DNA of 64,000 nt from NCBI RefSeq assembly GCF_946480385.1, contig NZ_CAMLJP010000002.1:102522-166521 (forward strand). The letters run 5' to 3'. Under the pieces are notes generated by a model. That model was not told where the DNA came from and did not search any database. It saw only the letters and a program-made list of their open reading frames with translations. Numbering within the stretch: the first letter of the stretch is position 1; each line of letters starts with the position of its first letter. Both the position numbers and the translations under genes were made by a program. Below are positions 16,293 to 25,499 of the stretch, piece by piece. This stretch comes from an uncultured Azospirillum sp. GTDB lineage: Bacteria > Pseudomonadota > Alphaproteobacteria > Azospirillales > Azospirillaceae.

Positions 16293-17225
16293 ATGTCCAT
16301 GCTTCTGGTGCAGGCCCTGAACGGCCTGCAATTCGGGGTGCTGTTGTTTCTGGTGGCGGCCGGGCTCAGTCTGGTGTTCGGCGTCATGGATCTGATCAAT
16401 CTGGCCCATGGCGTCCAATACATGCTGGGTGCCTATGTCGCCGCCACGCTGGGGGTGTGGACCGGCAGCTTCTGGCTGGGGGCGCTGCTGGCTCTGCCGG
16501 TGGCGCTGCTGGTCGGGCTGGCGCTGGAATGGCTGGTTTTCCGCCATCTCTACCGCCGCGACCATCTCAGTCAGGTGCTCGCCACCTTCGGGGTGATCCT
16601 GACGGTCGACGAGGCGACGCGGGCGCTGTGGGGCAGCGCCCCGCAGACCGTGCTGGAGCCGGCCGGGCTGACCGGTGGCCCGATGGGCGGGGTCGAGATC
16701 GTCGCCGGACTGATCTACCCGACCTACCGGCTGGTCATCATCGGCATCGGCATCGTCGTGCCGCTGCTGCTGTGGTTCCTGGTGGAGCGGACGCGGGCCG
16801 GCATGCTGGTGCGGGCGGGGGCGACCCATCCCGCCATGGTGTCGGCGCTGGGGGTGGACATCCGCCGCCTGTTCACCGTCGTCTTCGCCTTCGGCGCGAT
16901 GCTGGCGGGCTTCGCCGGGGCGCTGGCCAGCCCGATCTTCCCGGTGGCTCCCGGCATGGGCGACACCGTGCTGATCCTGTGCTTCGTGGTGATCGTCATC
17001 GGCGGCGTCGGCTCCATCCGGGGCGCCTTCATCGCCGCCCTGCTGGTCGGGCTGCTCGACAGTGTGGGGCGGGCAATGCTGCCCGACCTGCTGCGGCTGC
17101 TGCTCGACCCGTCGTCGGCCCGGCAAACCGGGGCGGCGCTGGCCTCCATGCTGGTCTACATCGTCATGGCCGCCATCCTGTTCTTCCGCCCGGCGGGGCT
17201 GTTTCCGGGAGGGCGTTCGGCATGA
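16293..17225 (+). CDS. Liv-type ABC permease, LivH family (importer 2)
   Basis: A 310-residue inner-membrane permease with about eight hydrophobic helices. LivH hallmarks are QALNGLQFGVLLFLVAAGLSLVFGVMDLINLAHG at the start and RPAGLFPGG at the end. The AHG in place of AQG in the first motif is seen in aromatic-acid members. It forms the channel with the next gene, whose ATG overlaps this stop by 4 bp (ATGA). It is preceded by a 32-bp gap from the binding protein. Confidence 0.9.
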   Translation: MSMLLVQALNGLQFGVLLFLVAAGLSLVFGVMDLINLAHGVQYMLGAYVAATLGVWTGSFWLGALLALPVALLVGLALEWLVFRHLYRRDHLSQVLATFGVILTVDEATRALWGSAPQTVLEPAGLTGGPMGGVEIVAGLIYPTYRLVIIGIGIVVPLLLWFLVERTRAGMLVRAGATHPAMVSALGVDIRRLFTVVFAFGAMLAGFAGALASPIFPVAPGMGDTVLILCFVVIVIGGVGSIRGAFIAALLVGLLDSVGRAMLPDLLRLLLDPSSARQTGAALASMLVYIVMAAILFFRPAGLFPGGRSA

Positions 17226-18199
17226 CCGCACCGCTTCGCAAACATGCGCTGGCCCTGGTCACGCTGCTGGCGCTGGCGGTGGCCCCCTTCCTCGGGTTCG
17301 GTGACGGCTTCGCACTCGGCCTGCTGGCCCGAGCGATGATCCTCGGCATGGCGGCGGTCAGCCTGTCGCTGCTGGTCGGCGGCGCCGGGCTGGTCAGCCT
17401 GGGCCACGCCGCGACAATGGGGATCGGCGCCTATGCCGTGGTCGCCTTCGACGCCGCCGGGGTCAGCGAGGGGCTGATCGTCTTCCCCGCCGCCATCGCA
17501 GCGGCTGCCGCTTACTCGCTCGTCACCGGGGCGGTGTCGCTGCGCACCAGCGGCGTGCATTTCATCATGATCACGCTGGCCTTCGGCCAGATGGCCTTCT
17601 TCACCACCTCCTCCTTCTCCAGCCTGGGCGGCGACGACGGCTATACGCTCTATGCCCGCACCGAATGGCTTGGAACCCGGATCATGGACAACCGCCTGAC
17701 CTTCCATTTCCTGTGCCTGGGCCTGCTGGCCCTGGTGTGGGTCGGCGGCACCCTGCTGCTGGGCAGCCGGTTCGGCCGGGTGCTGCGGGCGGCGCGGGAG
17801 AATCCGCAGCGGGCCCTGGCGGTCGGCTTCCAGCCCTACCCCTACCGTCTGGTCGCCTATGTGATGGCGGGGGCGGTCGGCGGTCTGGCCGGCGCCCTGC
17901 TGGCCAACGCGACGGAGTTCGTGTCCCCTGCCCTGCTGTCCTGGACCCGATCGGGGGAACTGCTGTTCATGGTCATCCTCGGCGGCGTCGGCCAGCTCGG
18001 CGGCGCGATCCTGGGGGCGCTGGCCATGGTGCTGCTGGAGGAATCGCTGTCGCACCTGCTGGTCTACTGGCGGCTGGTGTTCGGCCCGCTGCTGGTGCTG
18101 TCGGTGCTGTTCCTGCCGGATGGGCTGATCGGCGCACCGCTGCGCCTGCGTGCCGCCTTCCGGTTCGCCTCGCCCAAGCGGAGGAACGCCGATGCCTGA
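17222..18199 (+). CDS. Liv-type ABC permease, LivM family (importer 2)
   Basis: A 325-residue inner-membrane permease. It shows the LivM motifs LLVGGAGLVSLGHAATMGIGAYAVV, LRTSGVHFIMITLAFGQM and the cytoplasmic loop AARENPQRALAVGFQPYPYRLVAYV. Eight to ten transmembrane segments are visible. The start codon overlaps the LivH stop and its end overlaps the LivG start by 8 bp, so livHMGF of this operon is translationally coupled throughout. Substrate specificity follows the binding protein. Confidence 0.9.
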   Translation: MTAPLRKHALALVTLLALAVAPFLGFGDGFALGLLARAMILGMAAVSLSLLVGGAGLVSLGHAATMGIGAYAVVAFDAAGVSEGLIVFPAAIAAAAAYSLVTGAVSLRTSGVHFIMITLAFGQMAFFTTSSFSSLGGDDGYTLYARTEWLGTRIMDNRLTFHFLCLGLLALVWVGGTLLLGSRFGRVLRAARENPQRALAVGFQPYPYRLVAYVMAGAVGGLAGALLANATEFVSPALLSWTRSGELLFMVILGGVGQLGGAILGALAMVLLEESLSHLLVYWRLVFGPLLVLSVLFLPDGLIGAPLRLRAAFRFASPKRRNADA

Positions 18200-18943
18200 T
18201 CCGTTGCTGGAACTGCGCGGCCTGAGCAAGAATTTCGGCGCGCTGACCGTGACCGCCGACGTGTCGCTGAGCGTCCTGCCGGGGGAGATCCATGCGATCA
18301 TCGGCCCGAACGGGGCGGGCAAGACCACGCTGATCCACCAGATCAGCGGCACCCTGCGTCCCGACCGCGGAACCATCCGCTTCGCCGGCCAGGACGTGAC
18401 TGCCCTGCCCTTCGAACGCCGCGCCCGGCTGGGGCTGGCCCGCAGCTTCCAGATCACCAGCATCGTGCCGGGCTTCACCGCGCTGGAAAATGTGGCGCTG
18501 GCGGTGCAGGCGCACAGCGGCTCCTCCTTCCGGTTCCTGCGCCCGGTGGCGGGCGAGGCCGCGCTGAACGGGGAGGCGCGGGCGGCACTGGACATTGTCG
18601 GGCTGGGCAGGGTCGCAGACCGCAGCGCCGCCGCCCTGTCGCACGGCGAGAAGCGCCAGCTCGAACTCGCCATCGCCATCGCGATGAACCCGCGCCTGCT
18701 GCTGCTCGACGAGCCGCTGGCCGGGGCCGGACCGGAGGAGACGGAGCGGCTGATCGACATCCTGCGCGGGTTGCGCAGCCGCTACGGCATCCTGCTGGTC
18801 GAGCATGACATGCAGGCGGTGTTCGCCCTGGCCGACCGCATCTCGGTCCTGGTCTATGGCCGGGTCATCGTCACCGGCACGGTGGACGAGATCCGCGGCC
18901 ATCCGGAAGTCCGCACCGCCTATCTTGGAGAGGACGCGCTGGC

Positions 18944-18947
<4 letters not shown>
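18192..18947 (+). CDS. Liv-type ABC ATPase, LivG family (importer 2)
   Basis: A 251-residue ATPase. Walker A is GPNGAGKTT, the Q-loop is ARSFQITSI, the signature is LSHGEKRQLELAIA, Walker B LLLLDEPLAGAG and the switch VEHDM. The replacement of LSGGQ by LSHGE is common in LivG proteins of aromatic-acid importers. The start codon lies inside the end of livM and the stop overlaps livF by 4 bp. It hydrolyses ATP on the cytosolic face to drive import together with LivF. Confidence 0.9.
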
Positions 18948-19660
<713 letters not shown>

Positions 19661-19684
19661 GACGTCGGGGGAGAGCGACCGCCG

Positions 19685-20680
19685 TCAGGTGCAGCCCCGG
19701 CGCAGGGTGTCGGACGGCCGCTCGCCGAAGCGCTCCGCGTAATCCTGGGCGAAGCGGCTCAGATGGGTGAAGCCGGCATTCAGCGCGATGGCCGTAACGC
19801 TGGCGTCCCCGCCACCTCCGCCGGTGCGCAGCTTCGCATGGACATCGTCCAGGCGCAGGTTGCGCAGATAGCGCAGCGGGCTGACGCCTTCGAAGCGCTT
19901 GAAGGCATCGTGCAGCGTGCGTTCCGGGACTCCGGCCGCCTGGGCGATGTCGGCCAGCGTGATCGCGGCGGCGGAATTTTCCCGCAGATAGGCGATGGCG
20001 CGATGAACCGACACCGGCCGCGGCCCCTGCGGCCGGTCATCCGTCTCCGCAATGTCCTGACCGGCCAGCAGCAGCCGCAGGAAGAGCTGCTCATACTCCG
20101 CAGCCACCAGGGCGTCGTCCCGGATCAGCCGCACGGTGGCCGGATCGCCGATCACCCCGCGCAGCGCCACCAGCAGCGGCGTCAGCCGGGGGCTGCGCAA
20201 ATCCAGCCTTGCCGCCAGCCGCACCGGACGCGGCCCGTTGAAGGCCGCCAGCCGGGTGCGCGCGATTTTGAGCACAAGCTGCTCGCAATCGGGCGAGAAC
20301 TGCCCGGCAATTGGGCTTCCCGGCGAACAGAGCACGCCGTTGAAACGGTCCACGGTGAAAATGTCGCGCTCGATGCGGATTTCGGCGCCGCCGCTGACGC
20401 AGAGGATGGCAAGATAGTAATCGTCCAGCGGCGGCACGGCGATGGAGGCCTGACCGAACTTGATCGTGCCGATCCCCATGCCCTTCATTGCCATGAAATC
20501 CATGTGCGAGGGCTGGCCGTTCGACCGTCCGCAGGCCATCAGGCTGTGCGGCTGCATCACCTTGGAAATCCGCTCGCGGGCATCGTCCAGATCCGGCGTC
20601 TCGAAGACGCGGCACAGCCGTAGCGCCGATGCATTGAAGGACGGCCCGTTCAAGGCAGACAAGGCGGCACTCATGTCCAT
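19685..20680 (-). CDS. AraC/XylS-family activator, AndR-like
   Basis: A 331-residue regulator. Residues 1-210 form an AraC-binding-like effector domain; the last 110 form the two helix-turn-helix AraC DNA-binding domain (ITLADIAQAAGVPERTLHDAFKRFEGVSPLRYLRNLRLDDVHAKL ... SVTAIALNAGFTHLSRFAQDYAERFGERPSDTLR). The Burkholderia andAcAdAbAa operon is controlled by an AraC/XylS protein, AndR, induced by anthranilate; this gene is the natural counterpart here. It lies between the end of importer 2 and catBCA, on the cat strand, 149 bp after catA, with a terminator between. Two HTH motifs and domain lengths are visible; the ligand is inferred. Confidence 0.8.
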   Translation of the reverse strand: MDMSAALSALNGPSFNASALRLCRVFETPDLDDARERISKVMQPHSLMACGRSNGQPSHMDFMAMKGMGIGTIKFGQASIAVPPLDDYYLAILCVSGGAEIRIERDIFTVDRFNGVLCSPGSPIAGQFSPDCEQLVLKIARTRLAAFNGPRPVRLAARLDLRSPRLTPLLVALRGVIGDPATVRLIRDDALVAAEYEQLFLRLLLAGQDIAETDDRPQGPRPVSVHRAIAYLRENSAAAITLADIAQAAGVPERTLHDAFKRFEGVSPLRYLRNLRLDDVHAKLRTGGGGGDASVTAIALNAGFTHLSRFAQDYAERFGERPSDTLRRGCT

Positions 20681-20772
20681 GGCGACGCATCCTCCTGGCT
20701 GTGGACAATCCTCGCAGCGATGCGGACTCTAAGCAAATCTTATACCGGATGCCGGCTTCCGAAACGGGGACG

Positions 20773-20794
20773 CCCCCGCCAGGGCTGGCGGGGG
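20773..20794 (-). terminator. terminator after catBCA
   Basis: CCCCCGCC and GGCGGGGG form a perfect 8-bp GC stem with a 6-nt AGGGCT loop, 36 bp past the catA stop on its strand. It separates catBCA from the AraC gene downstream. Confidence 0.6.
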
Positions 20795-20829
20795 TGGTTC
20801 CTCGATCGGACGGCTTGCGCTTGAAGCGC

Positions 20830-21750
20830 TCAGGCGGAGACGCGCGCGCGCTCGATCACGTCGGTCGGCAAACCGTCGCGCGCCTCGACCAGACGGAAGT
20901 CGAAGCCGATCTCGGCGAAGGGACGGTTCACGCCACGGGCTTCAATCGCCGCCGGATCGTCGATGCGGCGAATCTCGGGCACCAGACCGTCGCGGGTGGC
21001 GAAGGCGAAATCGTCGTCGATCAGCGGATCGCCCTTGATGTTGATCTGCGTCGTTAGCTTGCGATAGCCGGGGGCGCTGACGAAGAAGTGGATGTGGGCG
21101 GGACGGGCGCCGTGGCGGCCCAGCAGGTCCAGCAGCTGCAGCGTGCTGCTGCCCGGCGGGCAGGCATAGCCCGACGGCATGATCGACTGGAAGGAATAGC
21201 GCCCGTCGGCACCGGTCTGGATGGTTCCACGGTTGTTGAAGGGCGTCTGCGAGCTGTCGAAGATCGAATAGTTGCCCTTGGAATTGGCATGCCAGACCTC
21301 GACCACCGCGTTCGGGATCGGCTTGCCCGAGGCGTCGCGCACGACACCCGACATGAAGAGCGGCTCCGCCTCGGTGTCCAGCCCGTCGTCGATGCGGGCG
21401 CTGCCCTGGTGCACCGGGGCGCCGGCCACATACAGCGGGCCTTCGATGGTGCGCGGGGTGCCGTTCTCGTTCAGGCCGGCGGCGCTCTCGCGCTCCTCGA
21501 CCAGCAGGTCGATGAAGTGCTCGAAGCCCAGGCCCGGGGCCAGCAGCCCGGCTTCGTTGTTCTTGCCCAACTCGGTCAAGTAGTTGCAGGCGGTCCAGAA
21601 TTCGTCCGGGGTGACGTCGAATTCGTTCATGGTGACGAACAGGTCGCGGACGATGCGGTCGACGATCGCCTTGACCCGCGGGTTGGGCGTCTTGCCGGGC
21701 GTGACCTGGGTGAAGCGCGTCAGCAGCGCATCGATTTCCTTGGCCTGCAT
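20830..21750 (-). CDS. catA: catechol 1,2-dioxygenase
   Basis: A 306-residue intradiol dioxygenase that cleaves catechol between the hydroxyls to cis,cis-muconate using Fe(III). The N-terminal helical dimerisation domain is present (LTRFTQVTPGKTPNPRVKAIVDRIVRDLF), followed by the beta core with tyrosine ligands in GNYSIFD and GRYSFQSIMPSGY and the histidines of RPAHIHFFVSAPGYR. Length and layout match CatA rather than protocatechuate 3,4-dioxygenase. The ATG at 21750 has GGGAGACTCCC upstream. It is the last gene of catB-catC-catA, 68 bp after catC. Catechol would come from the dioxygenase operon beside it and, if the left-edge cluster is iac, from indole-3-acetate. Confidence 0.95.
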   Translation of the reverse strand: MQAKEIDALLTRFTQVTPGKTPNPRVKAIVDRIVRDLFVTMNEFDVTPDEFWTACNYLTELGKNNEAGLLAPGLGFEHFIDLLVEERESAAGLNENGTPRTIEGPLYVAGAPVHQGSARIDDGLDTEAEPLFMSGVVRDASGKPIPNAVVEVWHANSKGNYSIFDSSQTPFNNRGTIQTGADGRYSFQSIMPSGYACPPGSSTLQLLDLLGRHGARPAHIHFFVSAPGYRKLTTQINIKGDPLIDDDFAFATRDGLVPEIRRIDDPAAIEARGVNRPFAEIGFDFRLVEARDGLPTDVIERARVSA

Positions 21751-21818
21751 GGGAGTCTCCCTTTGAACTTGTTTGTTGGTGGCGTGAGGGGCTGGGGAGC
21801 GGATTCGTGAAGGGACTG

Positions 21819-22109
21819 TCAGGCGTCGCCGTCGCGGACCGAGGAGGGATGACGGCAAAGCGGCGTTACGTCGATGTCCATGTAGGGGAACAAGGGCAGT
21901 CCGGTCAGGATGTCGTGCAGCTCGGCATTGTCGGCGACGTCGAAGATGCTGACATTGGCGTAGGCGCCGGCAACGCGCCACAGATGGCGCCATTTGCCGC
22001 CGCGTTGCAGGTCGGCGGCGATGGCCTTCTCGCGCGCCTTCAGGTCGGCCGCGTCGTCCGCCGGCATGTCGGCCGGCAGGCGCACGGTCATCGTCACATG
22101 GAACAGCAT
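21819..22109 (-). CDS. catC: muconolactone delta-isomerase
   Basis: A 96-residue protein of the standard MIase length, starting MLFHVTMTVRLPADMP and containing GKWRHLWRVAGAYANVSIFDV, which are diagnostic. It isomerises muconolactone to beta-ketoadipate enol-lactone as a decameric cytosolic enzyme. It starts 4 bp after catB and precedes catA. The following steps (enol-lactone hydrolase, ketoadipate transferase and thiolase) are not encoded in this window. Confidence 0.95.
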   Translation of the reverse strand: MLFHVTMTVRLPADMPADDAADLKAREKAIAADLQRGGKWRHLWRVAGAYANVSIFDVADNAELHDILTGLPLFPYMDIDVTPLCRHPSSVRDGDA

Positions 22110-22113
22110 TGGG

Positions 22114-23292
22114 TCACTCTCCGGCTTGAGGGATGGCCGCTGGGGTGATGGTAAGGGTGGGGTGATGGCTGCGCGGACGATCGCGGCGCAGGGCGTCCAG
22201 CCGGTCGGGGTCGATGTCGACGCCGATGCCCGGCCCGTCCGGCACGACCAGGGCGAACTCCTCGTAACGCAGCGGGGCGGTGAGAAAATCGTCGGTGAAC
22301 AGCAGGGGGCCGAACAGCTCGGTTCCCCAGTCCAGCCGGGGCAACGTGGCGAACAGCTGGGCCGCCGCCGCCGTCCCCACCCCGGTTTCGATCATGGTGC
22401 CGCCATAGATGCCGATCCCCGCCGCCTCGGCGATGGCCGCGACCTTCGCCGCCGGACCGACGCCGCCCGATTGGGCGAGCTTGACCGAGAAGGCGTCGGC
22501 CCCGGCAGCGGCGGCGACACGGAAGGCGTCTTCGGCGCCGCGCAGGATCTCGTCGGCCATCACGGCGATGGGAAAATCCTGGGTCAGGCGGGCGAGCGCC
22601 GGCAGATGCCGGCGGCCCACCGGCTGTTCGACGAGATCGGCCCCGGCGTCGGCCAGCGCCGCCAGCCCACGCCGGGCGTCGGTGACGCTCCAGGCTTGGT
22701 TGACGTCGACCCGGACGCTGGCGCGGTCGCCCAGCGCGCGCTTGATCGCGGCGATATGGGCGATGTCGTCGGCCAGCGCGCGCTTGCCGATTTTCAGTTT
22801 GAAGATGTTGTGGCGGCGGGCATCGAGCAGTCGCTCGGCCTCGGCAATATCGAGATCGGACTGCCCGCTCGCCAGCGTCCAGGCGCAGGGCAGCCGGTCG
22901 CGCACCCGCCCGCCGAACAGATTGGCCAGCGATACGCCCAGCCGCCGGGCCGCCCCGTCCTGAAGCGCCGTCTCGACCGCGCATTTGGCCGTGTTGTTGC
23001 CTTGGACGAAGGCATCGATCCGCGCCATCGCCGCACCGACCCGCTCGGCGTCCTGGCCGATCAGCAACGGCGTCATGTAGGTGTCGATGGCCAGCACCAT
23101 ACCCTCGACGGATTCCTCGCCATAGCTCAAGCCGCCGATGGTCGCCCCTTCGCCCCAGCCGACGACGCCGTCGGACGCGGTGATGCGGACGATCGCGACC
23201 GATTGCGTTCGCATGGTCGCCATCGCCAGGACATGCTGGCGGATGGTCGGCAGATCCAGAATGAAGGTTTCGACCCGCTCGATTTTCGTCAC
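22114..23292 (-). CDS. catB: muconate cycloisomerase
   Basis: A 392-residue enolase-superfamily enzyme that converts cis,cis-muconate to muconolactone with a divalent metal. The barrel carries FKLKIGKR (Lys-x-Lys pair), the metal ligands in RVDVNQAW, LVEQPV and MADEILR, and the base lysine in FSVKLAQSGGV. The GTG at 23292 (VTKIERVETFILDLPTIRQH) gives the usual CatB N-terminus and has GGGGAT upstream; the frame continues another 19 codons to an ATG at 23349, which is a less likely start. It is first in catBCA. No CatR-type LysR gene is adjacent on its upstream side; the LysR at 10397 is the closest candidate controller. Confidence 0.9.
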   Translation of the reverse strand: MTKIERVETFILDLPTIRQHVLAMATMRTQSVAIVRITASDGVVGWGEGATIGGLSYGEESVEGMVLAIDTYMTPLLIGQDAERVGAAMARIDAFVQGNNTAKCAVETALQDGAARRLGVSLANLFGGRVRDRLPCAWTLASGQSDLDIAEAERLLDARRHNIFKLKIGKRALADDIAHIAAIKRALGDRASVRVDVNQAWSVTDARRGLAALADAGADLVEQPVGRRHLPALARLTQDFPIAVMADEILRGAEDAFRVAAAAGADAFSVKLAQSGGVGPAAKVAAIAEAAGIGIYGGTMIETGVGTAAAAQLFATLPRLDWGTELFGPLLFTDDFLTAPLRYEEFALVVPDGPGIGVDIDPDRLDALRRDRPRSHHPTLTITPAAIPQAGE

Positions 23293-23531
23293 GCGAACAT
23301 CCCCAAATCCGTGCGTTTGTGTAGCTTCAGAGTTTTCCGGACTGATCATCGTCGTAAAGGACCGTCAGTGTCCAAAACCGATTGAGTCCTGTTTCCATAC
23401 CCAAGAGGTATGCGTGGCGTGGTGGGAGGGTTCGGAAGAGCGGAGGCAGACTTTGGCGCGCAAATCGGCTTGAGGGCGGAGTCCTGATGCGTCAGCTCAC
23501 GCGCCAACATCGGATTGGAGGTGGGGATTGC
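23293..23531. other. non-coding gap upstream of catB
   Basis: About 240 bp between the catB start and the IS6-family end at 23532. It must contain the catBCA promoter. I see no convincing gene and no clear operator. Confidence 0.4.
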
Positions 23532-23920
23532 GGTTCCGCTGCAAAGTTTGAGGGCAGGCGCGGAGTGCTGCTGCGGCGGCCTGGACGGGCATGTCGTTGG
23601 CGGGCATGGCAGCGACATGCCCTTTTGCGCACCATCGCCAGGCTCTCGCAGCCGGCGATCGTCCGACGCGCGGTGTGGACGCTCTTGAACCCGAGCTCCG
23701 GCCGGACCAACAGCTTGATGCGACGGTGATCCCATTCGACAATGTTATTGAGATGCTTGACCTGACGGAGCTTGGCGAAGCGCCACAGCTCGCCGTCCTT
23801 CTTCAGCGCCTTGCGGAAGAAACGCCTAGCGGCGGCATCGCGCTTGGCGCTGAGCAGAAAGTCGATCGTCTGCCCACGCGCATCGACGGCGCGGTTCAGC
23901 CCCGAACGTGCAACCCGTTC
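23532..23920 (-). mobile_element. IS6-family insertion sequence remnant (end plus broken transposase)
   Basis: On the minus strand the translation reads DARGQTIDFLLSAKRDAA, then GELWRFAKLRQVKHLNNIVEWDHRRIK, LVRPELGFKSVHTARRTIAG and finally KGHVAAMPANDM, which follows the C-terminal half of IS6-family transposases. The N-terminal half is missing, about 25 residues including one catalytic aspartate are deleted between RRFFRKALK and KDGELWR, and a frameshift falls at the MVRK/KGHV join. The gene runs into a terminal repeat starting GGTTCCGCTGCAAAGTTT at 23532, of the IS6 pattern. The element is dead. A near copy of the same end is at 62112. Confidence 0.8.
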
Positions 23921-23958
23921 TCCCCTACCCCCACAATGTAAGCCCTCGCAGGCGTTCG

Positions 23959-24383
23959 TCAGGCGACGGGCCGCGCGCCGGTGATCTCCACCAGCGAGCC
24001 GCAGATGAACGGCGCTTCGTCGGATGCCAGAAACACCAGGGCCGTCACTTCCTCCGGCTTGCCGATCCGCCCGAAGGGGACCAGCCGATCGAGGTCGGCC
24101 ACGCTGCGGCCGGACCGCTTCAAACCGCTTTCAAGCATCGGTGTGTGGATTTCTCCAGGACAGACGGCTCGGCCATCTCGCGGATCGGAATGTCGGCGAC
24201 CGCCGCGTCCTTGCCGCCGATCCGGTCGAGCAGGGCCTGAGCCTTGTTACGGTCGCGCCCATAGCGGACAACAGGACGCGCACCCTCCGCCGCCAGACGC
24301 TCGACGATGGCGGCACCGATGCCGCCGGAGGCTCCCGTCACCAGGACGGTCTGCCCGGCGAGTGGCGATGAAAGAGGAATCAT
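23959..24383 (-). pseudogene. short-chain dehydrogenase pseudogene, middle deleted
   Basis: The minus strand starts with a good SDR N-terminus (LAGQTVLVTGASGGIGAAIVERLAAEGARPVVRYGRD) for about 70 residues. It then jumps to a C-terminus in another frame (GRIGKPEEVTALVFLASDEAPFICGSLVEITGARPVA, stop at 23959). The NNAG, serine and YxxxK regions are gone, and the total length (425 bp) is not a multiple of three. The gene must be non-functional. It lies downstream of the hydroxyproline operon on the same strand and next to the IS6 remnant, which may have caused the deletion. Confidence 0.8.
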
Positions 24384-24450
24384 CTGGAAATTCCCGGTGC
24401 TGGAACGCCGATCGGGAGACGACGACCGACGGGCGAATGTGGGTCAGGCC

Positions 24451-25485
24451 TCAGCCAAGCAGATGCACCTGCGGCCCCCAGCTGTCGGACAAGGCGAAGC
24501 CAGCCGGAAACGGGTCGGACGGGTCCATCCGCAGTTCCTCGCGGCCATAGACGTATCCCTGGCCGGTGACGCGGGGCAGCACCGCCTTGCAGTCGCCGAC
24601 CGTCGTCTCGCCCACCGCTTCCACAAGGAACTCGCCGCCGATGATGGAGCGGGAGCGCCGGTTGTCGCCCACCGTCACCAGACCGCGGGCATGCAGAGTC
24701 GCGAGATTGGCGGAACTGCCGGTGCCGCAAGGGGAACGGTCCACCCGGCCCGGCTTCAGCGTCGTGCAGGTGCGCACGGCACCATCGGCCTCCTGGCTGC
24801 GGAACATGACATAGGCGATCTCGTCCACACCCGGCAGGGTCGGGTGCTGCACGCGCACGCTTTGGACCAGCAGCTCCTTCAGCGCTATACCGGCCTCCGC
24901 CAGTTCGCGGGCCTGACCCGGCGTGATGGTCAGGCCGGTCTGGCCGACATCGACGATGGCGTAATAGACGCCGCCGAAAGCGACATCGACCTTAATCCTG
25001 CCCCAGCGGGCGGTGCCGACCGGCCGGTCGAGCGCCTCGACGAAGCACGGCACGTTGTCGAGGCTGACCGACAGGCAGCGGCCGTCCTTGCAGCGGGCCC
25101 GCACGGTGATCAGACCGGCCGGCGTGTCCAGCCGCACCAATGTTTCGGGCTCCGTCATCGGCACCCAGCCGCTTTCCAGCAGCGCCGTGACCACGCAGAT
25201 GCAGTTGCTGCCCGACATCGGGTGGGCGCGGTCTGCCTGCAGCACGATGAAGCCGGCGTCGGCATCCGGGCGGGTCGGCGCCACCAGCAGGTTGGTCGAC
25301 ATGTGCACGGCGGCGCGCGGCTCGAAGGTGACGAAGCGGCGCAGGCTGTCGTCCACGCTGTTGATGTGGTTCATCTTGTCGAGCATGGTGCGACCGGGAA
25401 TCTCCGGCGCGCCGTCGACGATCACCTTGCCGATCTCGCCCTGGCAATGAACCTGGACGAGCTTGAGCGAGCGTTCCCAGTTCAT
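24451..25485 (-). CDS. hydroxyproline 2-epimerase / proline racemase family
   Basis: A 344-residue member of the proline racemase superfamily. It would epimerise trans-4-hydroxy-L-proline to cis-4-hydroxy-D-proline, the first step of hydroxyproline breakdown. The second catalytic cysteine is present in DRSPCGTGSS (C253). At the first catalytic position, where racemases have MCGH, this protein has MSGS, so serine (S91) replaces cysteine. Serine-cysteine members exist in this superfamily and are mostly linked to hydroxyproline rather than proline. It is the last gene of the operon, 14 bp after the aldehyde dehydrogenase, and together with the FAD dehydrogenase and DapA-like deaminase completes the pathway. 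A trans-3-hydroxyproline dehydratase (threonine at this site) is less likely. Confidence 0.8.
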   Translation of the reverse strand: MNWERSLKLVQVHCQGEIGKVIVDGAPEIPGRTMLDKMNHINSVDDSLRRFVTFEPRAAVHMSTNLLVAPTRPDADAGFIVLQADRAHPMSGSNCICVVTALLESGWVPMTEPETLVRLDTPAGLITVRARCKDGRCLSVSLDNVPCFVEALDRPVGTARWGRIKVDVAFGGVYYAIVDVGQTGLTITPGQARELAEAGIALKELLVQSVRVQHPTLPGVDEIAYVMFRSQEADGAVRTCTTLKPGRVDRSPCGTGSSANLATLHARGLVTVGDNRRSRSIIGGEFLVEAVGETTVGDCKAVLPRVTGQGYVYGREELRMDPSDPFPAGFALSDSWGPQVHLLG

Positions 25486-25499
25486 GGTGGTGCCTCCCG